DNA from: Mycetocola miduiensis
Lineage (GTDB): Bacteria > Actinomycetota > Actinomycetes > Actinomycetales > Microbacteriaceae
Reading direction: 5' to 3'
DNA length: 64,000 nucleotides
NCBI RefSeq assembly: GCF_900115155.1
Contig: NZ_FOVM01000002.1
Coordinates: 188,550-252,549 of the forward strand
Positions 35,322 to 43,854 of the stretch are shown piece after piece (positions within the stretch are counted from its first letter, which is position 1; each line of letters starts with the position of its first letter). A program made the translations under genes and the position numbers. The notes under the pieces are model-generated. The model saw only the letters and a program-made list of their open reading frames with translations, had not been told where the DNA came from and ran no database searches.

Positions 35322-36349
35322 CCAGCCTGCCCACCCGCGCACCGACCGACGGCTCCTCCGCCTTCGTCGAGGACGTGGTCGGCCTGCCAACGATTGAAGC
35401 GCACCGGCTCGCCGATGACATCATCCGCAACGTGGAATCCGTGATCGACGGCAAGCACGCCGCCGTGCGGACCGCTTTGACCGTTCTTCTCGCCGAAGGG
35501 CACCTGCTCATCGAGGACGTCCCGGGCGTTGGCAAGACGGTACTGGCGAAAGCGCTCGCGAAGAGCGTTCATGCAACGGTGAGTCGGATCCAGTTCACGC
35601 CCGACCTGCTGCCGAGCGACGTCACGGGTGTCTCCGTCTACAACCAGGCCGACCGCCGGTTTGAATTCAAGCCGGGTGCGGTTTTCGCGAACATCGTCAT
35701 CGGCGACGAGATCAACAGGGCGTCGCCGAAAACCCAGTCCGCACTTCTGGAGTGCATGGAGGAGCGCCAGGTCACCGTCGACGGTTCGACCTACCCGCTG
35801 TCCAGCCCGTTCACCGTTGTCGCGACGCAGAACCCGATTGAGATGGAAGGCACCTACGCACTGCCGGAGGCGCAGCGCGACCGGTTCATGGCCCGGATCT
35901 CGATGGGATACCCGGATGAGACGTCCGAGTTGAGCATGCTCACCACGCGCGACACCTCGAACCCGCTGTCCACCCTCGAGCCCGTGATCTCGGAGGCATC
36001 GCTTCAGCGCATGATGATGTCGGTGCGCAACGTCTACGTCGCGCCGAGCGTCAAGGAGTACGCGGTGGGGATCGTCCGCGCCACCCGCGCGCATCCGGAT
36101 CTTCGCCTCGGTGCGAGTCCCAGGGCGACGCTGCAGCTCGTGCGCGCGGCGAAAGCGCTCTCGCTCGTGTCTGGGAGAGACTTCGTCCTTCCTGACGACA
36201 TCGACGAATTGGCGCTGCCCGTTCTCGGTCACCGCCTTGTGCCCACCAGCAGGGCGCTCGGCCACCACCAGCGCAGTGACGACCTCATCGCCGACCTGGT
36301 TCGCGGCATCCTTGAAACGGCGGTCGTACCGCCCTCGAACACGAGGTAG
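35318..36349 (+). CDS. MoxR-family AAA+ ATPase
   Basis: A 343-residue AAA+ protein: Walker [13 protein letters not shown], Walker [26 protein letters not shown], sensor 1 VATQNP and a winged lid near [14 protein letters not shown]. MoxR ATPases act as metal-insertion or assembly chaperones together with DUF58 and von Willebrand-like proteins. It is the first gene of a MoxR-DUF58-transglutaminase cassette, a common arrangement of unknown purpose, probably at the cell envelope. Confidence 0.93.
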   Translation: MTSLPTRAPTDGSSAFVEDVVGLPTIEAHRLADDIIRNVESVIDGKHAAVRTALTVLLAEGHLLIEDVPGVGKTVLAKALAKSVHATVSRIQFTPDLLPSDVTGVSVYNQADRRFEFKPGAVFANIVIGDEINRASPKTQSALLECMEERQVTVDGSTYPLSSPFTVVATQNPIEMEGTYALPEAQRDRFMARISMGYPDETSELSMLTTRDTSNPLSTLEPVISEASLQRMMMSVRNVYVAPSVKEYAVGIVRATRAHPDLRLGASPRATLQLVRAAKALSLVSGRDFVLPDDIDELALPVLGHRLVPTSRALGHHQRSDDLIADLVRGILETAVVPPSNTR

Positions 36350-36351
36350 CC

Positions 36352-37689
36352 ATGCGCACCGCGCAGTCGGGCCGATTCCGTGCCGTTCGTCCGACGGCAC
36401 GTGGCTGGACTCTTCTGCTCGCGGCAACCGTCGTTCTCGTCGCAGCCACGATCATCGACCGGCGGGAAGGCCTTTTCCTCTTCCTCTTCCTCGTACTGCT
36501 GTTCACCGGTTCGGCTGTGTACGTTCGCACCCACCGCCCCCGGCTGACCGCCACGCGCACTTTCTCGCCGGCATCCGTTGCCGTCGGCGAGCCAGCGATT
36601 GTTCGCACTGTCGTCGAAATGCGGGACGACGACGTCTCCGCGATCGCGTCATGGCGGGATGATGTGCCGCCCGTGTTCGCGCGCGTCCCGAGCGGCGAAC
36701 TGCCCCGGCGGCTGCCCGGGAGGGTCCGCGGCTATCGCGCCCTGCTGGAATACGAACTGCGGTCGGGGCACCGGGGCCGCTTCATGGTCGGCCCACTCCG
36801 CGTGACCCACGGCGACCCTTTCGGCCTCGTCACGACCGAACGGCGGATCGCCGACCCCCAGCCGTTCACCGTCACACCCCGGGTCACCGTGCTCGCTGAC
36901 GCCGGCCTGCGCTCGTCCAGCGGGGATGGCGCTCAACACGATCTCAATCTGCTGGCCACGCAGCGTGCCGACGAACTCATCGCCCGCGAATACCGCGCCG
37001 GGGACCCTCTTCGGCGGGTGCACTGGCGCCAGACAGCGCGGCGCGGCGAGCTCATGGTGCGGCAGGAAGAACAGGAAGGCGACCCCGAGGCTGCGCTGCT
37101 CCTCGACACGTCGTTCGCGGCGAAGAACCAGGCGGTCGGTGCGACCTCGCCAGAGCATTTCGAACGCATGGTGGAGCTGACGGCATCCCTCGGTGTTCAT
37201 CTTCTGGGTGCCGGGTACGCGGTGTCCCTCGTCGAAAGCGCGACGGATGACATTCCGTTCGCCGACGGGTCGGTTCCGTTCCGCATCTCCCGCTTCACGC
37301 CGAGCGACTCGGGCGGCCTGCTCGACGTGCTTGCACAGACCGAACGCTTCAGCGTCTCTGACCTGTACGACGTCAGTGCCGGCCTGCATCCCGTCATCCG
37401 CCGCACCGGAACGGTCATGCCTGTGTTCGCGGTACTCGGCCGGCTCTCACCGGTCGGCGCGCGCGGCCTGGTCGCGACGAAGGTGAACGCCGACCCGGCG
37501 GTCGTGTTCCTCACCAAGACGACCGGTGGCGTGGCACGGCCCGGCCTCGACGAGATCCGAACGCTTGCGGATGCCGGTTGGCGCGCGGCCCTGACGGACG
37601 AACACACGAGCGTCGAGACCGCGTGGACCCGCGTCGCCTTCGGCGAATCCGCCGCGGCGGGGAAGGCGGATTCCCGTGTCCGTTCTTAG
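36352..37689 (+). CDS. DUF58-domain membrane protein
   Basis: A 445-residue protein with two N-terminal helices (about 18-60), a beta-rich extracytoplasmic or cytosolic segment, and the DUF58 core YRAGDPLRRVHWRQTARRGELMVRQ near residue 218, followed by a vWA-like fold. Function unknown; DUF58 proteins partner MoxR ATPases. ATG 36352 lies 2 bp after the moxR stop, and its 3' end overlaps the next gene by 14 bp. Confidence 0.9.
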   Translation: MRTAQSGRFRAVRPTARGWTLLLAATVVLVAATIIDRREGLFLFLFLVLLFTGSAVYVRTHRPRLTATRTFSPASVAVGEPAIVRTVVEMRDDDVSAIASWRDDVPPVFARVPSGELPRRLPGRVRGYRALLEYELRSGHRGRFMVGPLRVTHGDPFGLVTTERRIADPQPFTVTPRVTVLADAGLRSSSGDGAQHDLNLLATQRADELIAREYRAGDPLRRVHWRQTARRGELMVRQEEQEGDPEAALLLDTSFAAKNQAVGATSPEHFERMVELTASLGVHLLGAGYAVSLVESATDDIPFADGSVPFRISRFTPSDSGGLLDVLAQTERFSVSDLYDVSAGLHPVIRRTGTVMPVFAVLGRLSPVGARGLVATKVNADPAVVFLTKTTGGVARPGLDEIRTLADAGWRAALTDEHTSVETAWTRVAFGESAAAGKADSRVRS

Positions 37690-39985
37690 CCCGCCTCGAC
37701 CCGACGTGACGCCGGGCAACCGCACACCGGCCCCCGCTGGCGCTGCCCTGGTCGAACGGCGGTATCTGGCCCAGCGTCTCTGGCCGCTCACCTGGGCACT
37801 CGTCTTCTTCTACGTCGTCACCATCTCCACCCTCAGCCCGCTCCTCGACGGTGCGTCCTGGTGGCTCGGGATCGCCCTCCTCGGCAGCATCATCCTCGTC
37901 GTCGCTGCAACGGCGCGCTCCCTGGGCGTGCGCACCTGGCTCGCGACGGCTGTCGGCGCCGTCGTCTGGGTGGGATTGCTCGTCCTCTTCTTCGCCCCGG
38001 ATGCATCGTTTGCTCTCGTTCTGCCGACGTTCGACACCCCGGGCGTGTTCGGCGAACTCGGTCGTGACGGCCTCCGCTCGATAGAGCGCCAGGGCACGCC
38101 CGCCGAAGCCGACATGGGCATCCGTTTCATCCTCGCCATCGGGGCAGGGGTTTTCGCGCTGGTGCTCGACGCGGTCGCTGTCGCGGGTCGGATGCCCGCC
38201 GTCGTCGGGCTCCCCGCCGTCGCCATCGCGCTCGTCCCCGGCTTCGTGACCGGTGAGATCAACCTCGTCTCATTGGCGCTGTGCGGGGCGGCGTTCCTCC
38301 TCGTGCTCTGGACGGACACGCGGGTGCGGCGGCTGTCGACGTCGCGCCCGGCGGGCGTCCTCGGCATCGGCGCCATGACGCTGGTCGGGTCGCTTCTCTT
38401 CGCGGCGGCGGCGCCCGGCTACAACGGCGAAAGCCTGCTCCCATCCACCGGAGGATCGGTCTTCGGTGGAGGGGTCAGCCCCTTGGTCGACCTGGGCAAG
38501 GATCTTCGCCGGCCGGGCGGTGCCCAGCAGTTCTCGTACAAGACGACAACCGACGAGTCCCTATATTTTCGCCTGCTGACCCTCGACGAGTTCAACGGCA
38601 CGACCTGGTCTGCCGGCAAGGATCGGATTCGGGAACCGAATGAGCCGAGCACCCTGCTCTCGGTGCCGGGCCTCTCGGATGACGTCATGACCGAGCCGAC
38701 GACGACCACCGTGCAGGTCGACGGGATGGTCGCGCCGTGGCTGCCGATCCCGTTCCCGAGTGTGCGGGTGGTCGGAGCGGACGGCCGGTGGGTGTGGGAT
38801 CCCGAGGGGCTCACCCTGTCGAGCAGGCTGTCCAGCGCAAGCGGGCAGAGCTATATCGCCGAAAGCGTGCTCATCCAGCCCACGCGGGAGCAGCTCATCG
38901 CGGCGCAGCCTGAGGTCCCGCCGAACGTGGAGCGGTTCCTTGAGATGCCCGCGGAGGTTCCCCCGATCCTCACCGAGACCCTGGCCTCGATCACCACCGA
39001 GACAGAAAACGCGTATGACACGGCGTTCGCGATCCAGCAGTACCTGCGGAGCACCGATTTCCTCTATTCGGTCGAGGCCCCGGTCGACGAGGGCTACGAC
39101 GGTGACGGGTTCGACGTGATTGCGAAGTTCCTCGAGAAGAAGAGCGGCTACTGCGTCCACTTCTCCTCGGCGATGGCGATCCTGGCGCGTATGGCGGGCA
39201 TCCCCGCCCGTGTTTCTCTCGGCTATCTTCCCGGCGACCGGGTCGTCGGAGCGGAGTCGAGGCTGACCTACACGGTCGGAACCGACGACCTGCATGCCTG
39301 GCCCGAGTTGTACTTCAGCGGGGTCGGCTGGGTCCCGTTCGAGCCGACGCCCGGCCGCGGGGTCGTGCCCGATTACGCCCGGGCCGAAACCAGCGGCGCG
39401 GACGGGCGCAACGTGGGGGACGCAGCGGCGATCGAACGTCAGCTGCAGGACCAGGGAGCCGCGGCCCCGGAGTCCACGACATCCTCGGGCAGGCAGGGAG
39501 CGGTGGAACCGCCGCCCGCCGGGGTGCTCACCAGCGCAGCGCTTCTCCTTCTCCTCCTCGTGGGCCTGCCGGCTCTCATCCGCGCGTTCCGGCGACGGTT
39601 CAGGGCACGTGCCTTGCGGTCCGGCCGGGCCGGGCCGTTGACGGCGTGGCGAGAGATTTCGGATGCAGCCCAGGACCTCGGCATCCCGGTCAGCGACGCC
39701 GACACCCCGCGCGCTTTCGCCGCTGCCCTTGCCAGCCAGTCCGCGTTCTCCGACTCGGAGCAGGGGGCGCTGAGCGCGCTGCTCGACGCGGTCGAACACG
39801 TGAGGTTCGCCGACCCGGACCGGGTAACTCTCCGGCTCGTCGGACCGAGCCTGGCGGAGAACACCGACACGGTGCTCGTTGCGATGCGTCAGCGTGCGCG
39901 ACTGGTGGACCGGATCCGTGCGACGGTCGCACCAGCATCCGTTCTCTCCCCGGTGTACCGCGGCAGGGTTCCGGAGCCGGCCTGA
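37676..39985 (+). CDS. Transglutaminase-like membrane protein (TgpA type)
   Basis: A 769-residue protein with about seven N-terminal helices (up to about residue 245), an outside transglutaminase-core domain and one C-terminal helix (about 615-640) followed by a cytoplasmic tail. The papain-like triad is visible: Cys in KKSGYCVHFSSAMAI, His in DDLHAWPELYF and the acidic residue in PFEPTPG. GTG start at 37676 within the DUF58 gene. It completes the MoxR-DUF58-TgpA set; a protease or cross-linking role at the wall is a family-based guess. Confidence 0.92.
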   Translation: MSVLSPPRPDVTPGNRTPAPAGAALVERRYLAQRLWPLTWALVFFYVVTISTLSPLLDGASWWLGIALLGSIILVVAATARSLGVRTWLATAVGAVVWVGLLVLFFAPDASFALVLPTFDTPGVFGELGRDGLRSIERQGTPAEADMGIRFILAIGAGVFALVLDAVAVAGRMPAVVGLPAVAIALVPGFVTGEINLVSLALCGAAFLLVLWTDTRVRRLSTSRPAGVLGIGAMTLVGSLLFAAAAPGYNGESLLPSTGGSVFGGGVSPLVDLGKDLRRPGGAQQFSYKTTTDESLYFRLLTLDEFNGTTWSAGKDRIREPNEPSTLLSVPGLSDDVMTEPTTTTVQVDGMVAPWLPIPFPSVRVVGADGRWVWDPEGLTLSSRLSSASGQSYIAESVLIQPTREQLIAAQPEVPPNVERFLEMPAEVPPILTETLASITTETENAYDTAFAIQQYLRSTDFLYSVEAPVDEGYDGDGFDVIAKFLEKKSGYCVHFSSAMAILARMAGIPARVSLGYLPGDRVVGAESRLTYTVGTDDLHAWPELYFSGVGWVPFEPTPGRGVVPDYARAETSGADGRNVGDAAAIERQLQDQGAAAPESTTSSGRQGAVEPPPAGVLTSAALLLLLLVGLPALIRAFRRRFRARALRSGRAGPLTAWREISDAAQDLGIPVSDADTPRAFAAALASQSAFSDSEQGALSALLDAVEHVRFADPDRVTLRLVGPSLAENTDTVLVAMRQRARLVDRIRATVAPASVLSPVYRGRVPEPA

Positions 39986-40048
39986 CCGCATCCGCATCAC
40001 ACTCGGCGCAGACTCAGCGGACACGCAGGTGACGTGCGCAGCTGGCGA

Positions 40049-40054
40049 TAGAAT
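40049..40054 (+). promoter_or_regulatory. -10 box for the DUF177-rpmF unit
   Basis: TAGAAT ends 6 nt before the GTG at 40061, again consistent with a leaderless mRNA. Confidence 0.6.
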
Positions 40055-40060
40055 CCCAGT

Positions 40061-40621
40061 GTGAGCAAATACAAGAAACAGCCGTTCGCGGTCAATATTC
40101 GCGACCTCGTTCGGCACCCGGGAGAGATGCGTGAGCACGACATCGTGGTCAACACCCCTGAGCAGTTCGGTGAAGGCCTGATTGCCGTTCGCGAAGGCAC
40201 GCCAATCCACCAGCGTCTGCGACTGGAGTCCGTTCACGAAGGCGTTCTCGTCACCGCTGAGGTGGAGACGATTGCCGATGGCGTGTGCGGAAGATGCCTG
40301 ATCGACATCTCCCAGGGTGTCCAAGTCGAGTTTCAGGAACTTTTCGCGTACTCTGGGAACGAAGCCTCTGACTACGAGGTTCACGATGACCACGTGGATC
40401 TTGAACCTCTCATCAGGGACGCAGTGGTTCTGTCGCTGCCGTTTCAGCCGGTATGCCAGCCAGATTGCCCCGGACTCGACCCAGAGACCGGCGAGCGGCT
40501 GGCAGATAACCCGGACAGAAAGCCCCAAGAGACCGTCGATCCTCGCTGGTCCGCGCTCGCAGGGTTTACCCCAGACCCAGGCACCGACAACTCGGATGCT
40601 GTAAGCAAAGAAGAGAGATAA
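40061..40621 (+). CDS. yceD: DUF177/YceD-family protein
   Basis: A 186-residue homologue of YceD/DUF177, which is nearly always encoded before rpmF and is linked to 23S rRNA processing or large-subunit assembly. GVCGRCLIDISQGVQVEFQELF is the family core, and the C-terminal CQPDCPGLDPETGERL contains a further Cys pair that could bind metal. GTG at 40061; rpmF follows 3 bp later. Confidence 0.9.
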   Translation: MSKYKKQPFAVNIRDLVRHPGEMREHDIVVNTPEQFGEGLIAVREGTPIHQRLRLESVHEGVLVTAEVETIADGVCGRCLIDISQGVQVEFQELFAYSGNEASDYEVHDDHVDLEPLIRDAVVLSLPFQPVCQPDCPGLDPETGERLADNPDRKPQETVDPRWSALAGFTPDPGTDNSDAVSKEER

Positions 40622-40624
40622 GAC

Positions 40625-40828
40625 ATGGCTGTTCCGAAGCGCAAAATGTCACGAGCCTCTACCCGTGCACGCCGTGCACAGTGGAAGGCCGAAGCCCCGA
40701 CCCTGGTGAAGACCGTCGAAAACGGCAAGACCACCTACAGCCTGCCGCACCGCGCCAAGGTTGTCGAAGACTCCGCGGGCACCGCACTCTTCATGGAGTA
40801 CAAGGGCCGCAAGGTCGCCGACGTCTAG
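40625..40828 (+). CDS. rpmF: 50S ribosomal protein L32 (cysteine-free form)
   Basis: A 67-residue L32: [21 protein letters not shown], then [11 protein letters not shown] and LPHRAKVV. The four zinc cysteines of the C+ form are absent, so this is the zinc-independent C- form. ATG 40625; co-transcribed with yceD upstream and rnc downstream. Confidence 0.97.
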   Translation: MAVPKRKMSRASTRARRAQWKAEAPTLVKTVENGKTTYSLPHRAKVVEDSAGTALFMEYKGRKVADV

Positions 40829-40859
40829 TCTGCGATCCGCTGAAAACCATCGAAGTCTG

Positions 40860-41558
40860 ATGGCAGAGAGCTCGACAGACCGAGGGCCGCTTCTTGCGAC
40901 CCTCGGTGTGTCGCTTAACCCGGCGGTGCTTGAGCATGCGCTCACGCACCGCTCTTTCGCGTACGAAAACGGCGGCATCCCGCACAACGAGCGCCTCGAA
41001 TTCCTCGGTGACTCGGTGCTGGGGCTGTCTGTGACGCAGAAGCTTTACCGCGAGAACCCGGACCTTCCCGAAGGCGCGCTCGCGAAGATGCGCGCCAGTG
41101 TCGTGTCGACCGTCGCGTTGGCCGAGATCGCGCAAACAATCGGCCTCGGCGGGTACCTGCGGCTCGGCCGTGGTGAAGAACTCACCGGTGGCCGTGAGAA
41201 GGCGTCGATCCTCGCGGACACGATGGAAGCGCTGATCGGGGCGGTGTACCTCGACCAGGGACTCGACACCGCGAGTGCCCTCGTTCTGCGGCTCGTGGAA
41301 CCTTTGCTGGCCGACCCGGCACGGTTCGGTGCGGCGATGGATCCCAAGACGAGCCTCCAGGAGGCCGCCGCTGCGCACCATGCCCCCGCTCCCGTCTACA
41401 CGATGGAGAGTTCAGGCCCCGACCACGACAGGGTTTTCGTCGCCACCGTCACCGTCGGCGAGCTGGTGACCGCTGTGGGCCAGGGGTCGAGCAAGAAACA
41501 CGCCGAGATGGCTGCGGCGCTGACGGCATGGACCGAGCTGAGTGCCCGAGCTTCCTGA
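40860..41558 (+). CDS. rnc: Ribonuclease III
   Basis: A 232-residue dsRNA endonuclease for rRNA and mRNA processing. The signature NERLEFLGDSVLGL carries the Mg2+-binding Glu and Asp, DTMEALIGAVYLDQG the second pair, and residues about 158-228 are a dsRNA-binding domain (DPKTSLQEAAAAH, GQGSSKKHAEMAAA). ATG at 40860; the upstream open frame overlaps rpmF and was not used. Its 3' end overlaps mutM by 17 bp. Confidence 0.96.
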   Translation: MAESSTDRGPLLATLGVSLNPAVLEHALTHRSFAYENGGIPHNERLEFLGDSVLGLSVTQKLYRENPDLPEGALAKMRASVVSTVALAEIAQTIGLGGYLRLGRGEELTGGREKASILADTMEALIGAVYLDQGLDTASALVLRLVEPLLADPARFGAAMDPKTSLQEAAAAHHAPAPVYTMESSGPDHDRVFVATVTVGELVTAVGQGSSKKHAEMAAALTAWTELSARAS

Positions 41559-42438
41559 GGTCGAAGTCGTTCGTGCCGGCCTGGAACCTGCGGTCACGGG
41601 TGCGCTCATCACCGGGGTCGAGGTTTTCGACTCCCGGTCCTTGAGACGCCACGATGTGACATCCGGACCGTTCGTCGACGTGCTCGGCGGGCAGCGAATT
41701 ATCGCTGCGGTTCGGCGCGGGAAGTTCCTCTGGTTCCCGCTCGAGAACGGCGCGGCGCTCGTCACGCACCTCGGGATGAGCGGGCAGATGCTGCTGCGCA
41801 CTCCCGGCACCGATGACCGCCTGACCCGGATCCGTATCGGCATCGAGTCGCCCGATCACGGTGAGCTTCTCGTCAATTTCGTCGACCAGCGCATCTTCGG
41901 CGGGATGGCCGTCGACACGATGCTGCCGACCGGTGACGACTTTCCGGGCGGTTTCTCCGGCGCGGTTCCAGGCCCGGCGCTCGTGCCCAGCCAGGTCGCG
42001 CACATCGCCCGCGATCCGCTCGATCCGGCATTCGACGACGCCCGGTTCCTCACGGCGCTCGGGCGAAAGGCGACCGGGATCAAGCGGGCACTGCTGGACC
42101 AGACGCTGATCTCCGGCATCGGGAACATCTACGCCGACGAGGCGCTCTGGGCGGCGAAGATCCATTACGAGCAGGTGGCTGCGACCCTCTCCGGCCGTCG
42201 TGCGGCGCTACTCCTGGCTGAGGTGCGCGCCGTGCTCACCAAGGCGCTCGCTGAGGGCGGCACGAGCTTCGATGCGCAGTACGTCAACGTCAACGGTGCG
42301 TCCGGGTACTTCGCCCACAGCCTGAACGCCTACGGCAGGCAGGGTGAGCCGTGCGTGCGGTGCGGCACCGCGATCCGGCGTGAAAAGTTCATGAACCGCT
42401 CGTCGCACTTCTGCCCACGCTGTCAGCGGCGGCGCTGA
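41542..42438 (+). CDS. mutM: Formamidopyrimidine-DNA glycosylase
   Basis: A 298-residue glycosylase/AP lyase that removes 8-oxoguanine. The GTG start gives MPELPEVEVVRAGLEP, exposing catalytic Pro2 and Glu3; LDQTLISGIGNIYADEALW is the helix-two-turn-helix and CVRCG...FCPRCQRR the C-terminal zinc finger. rnc-mutM-smc order is typical of actinobacteria, here broken by a minus-strand GNAT gene. Confidence 0.96.
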   Translation: MPELPEVEVVRAGLEPAVTGALITGVEVFDSRSLRRHDVTSGPFVDVLGGQRIIAAVRRGKFLWFPLENGAALVTHLGMSGQMLLRTPGTDDRLTRIRIGIESPDHGELLVNFVDQRIFGGMAVDTMLPTGDDFPGGFSGAVPGPALVPSQVAHIARDPLDPAFDDARFLTALGRKATGIKRALLDQTLISGIGNIYADEALWAAKIHYEQVAATLSGRRAALLLAEVRAVLTKALAEGGTSFDAQYVNVNGASGYFAHSLNAYGRQGEPCVRCGTAIRREKFMNRSSHFCPRCQRRR

Positions 42439-42504
42439 CGGCATCCCTCAGTCCGTTCACCCGTCTGACAGGCGGCTATGAGGGGTTCGTTGCCCGGATC
42501 GATC

Positions 42505-42549
42505 GGTCCCAAAAGGTGGTTCGTTTCGGTGCGAACAGCCCTTTGGGCC
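42505..42549. terminator. Two-tier hairpin between convergent mutM and GNAT genes
   Basis: GGTCCCAAAAGG pairs imperfectly with CCCTTTGGGCC, enclosing a second stem GTTCG/CGAAC (42519-42523, 42532-42536). It is placed to stop transcription from both sides, although no long T-run is present. Confidence 0.5.
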
Positions 42550-42588
42550 CGGTCGCCGGAGAGCGGGTGTGAGGGTGGGGCGCGGGGC

Positions 42589-43674
42589 TTACACCGTCTT
42601 CTTCCAGCCCGCCTCATATGCCGTGGGCACGAAGCCGACCGCCTCGTTGACGTCGAGCATCGGACGGTTCTCCTCAGCGTTGAACGTCGTGATGCGGGGC
42701 GTGACGGGGGAGACCCGCATCAGCAACTCGAGGTTCGCGACCTTGAGCAGCATCCCGAGGCGGTGCCCGCGATGTTCCTTGAGCACGAGCGTGTCTTCCT
42801 GGCTGGCGGGGCGGCCCTCGTGCTCCGGCAGAGCGATGTCGGTGAATCCGACGAGGCGACCGGATGCCACGTGCAGAGCGGCAGAGGTGAGGTTGACCCG
42901 TCCGCCGGCTTCATTCATGTCGTCGAGGTTTCTCATGCGCTCCTCGTCCCAGTCCTCCTCGGCGAACTCCAGTGCTGCACTCGGGGCATCCGTTGACATT
43001 CGCTGGTGGACGAGCGCCATGTCGGTGAGCCATTTGTCAGGGCAGCGACCCACCCACTGCACCACTTCGTAACCGGTGGCATGAGCGGCGGCGTCGGCGC
43101 GCTTCGCTGCGAGGATGTCGGGGTCGACGGGCAGGTCGATCCGTGACATGCGACCGACCTGTTCAAGCCGGTACCCGTGCGCCTGCGCGAAACGGACGGC
43201 CGCCGAACCGCGCTCGATCGCACCGAAACCGGTCGGCGGAACGAGGACGTCGTCGGATGCCGTCGGCAGGTGCAGACTCCATGACTGCAGCACCCGCAGA
43301 CCGTCGGCGGCCGCCGACGCTTCGAGGACGCGGAGGAGAGAGGTGCCCACCCCCTGCCGTCGGAACGGCGCGGCGACCTCCACTTCGAGGAACGCCGCCG
43401 TCGCACCGTCCTCCGGCTGCCACTCGTAGACCCCACGCCCGATGATGCGGCCGGACACCCGCGCCAGGAAGAGGCGCTTCGGAGCGAACGGGTCCTGGTA
43501 GAACGGCAGCAACTCCCGCGGCGTCGGGTTGGTGTCGTCGTTGCCGAGGATCTCCGTCTCGACCTCGTTGCGCATGGCGACCATCTCGACGAAGTCGTCA
43601 CCGCCGTCGCTCTCGAGGTTCGCCGGCACGGCGAATTCATGGATGGTCAGCTCGTCGAGAGCGTCGGCGCTCAT
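42589..43674 (-). CDS. GNAT-family N-acetyltransferase with two GNAT domains
   Basis: A 361-residue protein. The first GNAT domain has its acetyl-CoA motif in VAAPFRRQGVGTSLLRVLEA (about residues 94-115); the second has VLKEHRGHRLGMLLKVANLE (about 300-320). Tandem-GNAT proteins acetylate small amines or antibiotics such as mycothiol precursors (MshD) and aminoglycosides; the substrate here is not determinable. ATG at 43674; a perfect 8-bp hairpin precedes it. Confidence 0.85.
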   Translation of the reverse strand: MSADALDELTIHEFAVPANLESDGGDDFVEMVAMRNEVETEILGNDDTNPTPRELLPFYQDPFAPKRLFLARVSGRIIGRGVYEWQPEDGATAAFLEVEVAAPFRRQGVGTSLLRVLEASAAADGLRVLQSWSLHLPTASDDVLVPPTGFGAIERGSAAVRFAQAHGYRLEQVGRMSRIDLPVDPDILAAKRADAAAHATGYEVVQWVGRCPDKWLTDMALVHQRMSTDAPSAALEFAEEDWDEERMRNLDDMNEAGGRVNLTSAALHVASGRLVGFTDIALPEHEGRPASQEDTLVLKEHRGHRLGMLLKVANLELLMRVSPVTPRITTFNAEENRPMLDVNEAVGFVPTAYEAGWKKTV

Positions 43675-43696
43675 GACAACTCCAGCGGTGTCGGAT

Positions 43697-43720
43697 TCGG
43701 CTGCTCGTCCGGGCAGCCGA
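43697..43720 (-). promoter_or_regulatory. Hairpin in front of the GNAT gene
   Basis: TCGGCTGC and GCAGCCGA form a perfect 8-bp stem with an 8-nt loop, 23 bp upstream of the GNAT start. It may be an mRNA leader structure or an operator. Confidence 0.3.
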
Positions 43721-43854
43721 CCAGCTTAGCCAGCGCGTGGCATCTGTCGCCAGCCCATTTGGCGTGCGAAACCGGGTCAATGACGCTCTCGTGAGAATCC
43801 TTCGGTACGGTAGTGCAGAGATTCGCGGCCGGCGCGAACAGGAGAGGGACCGCG

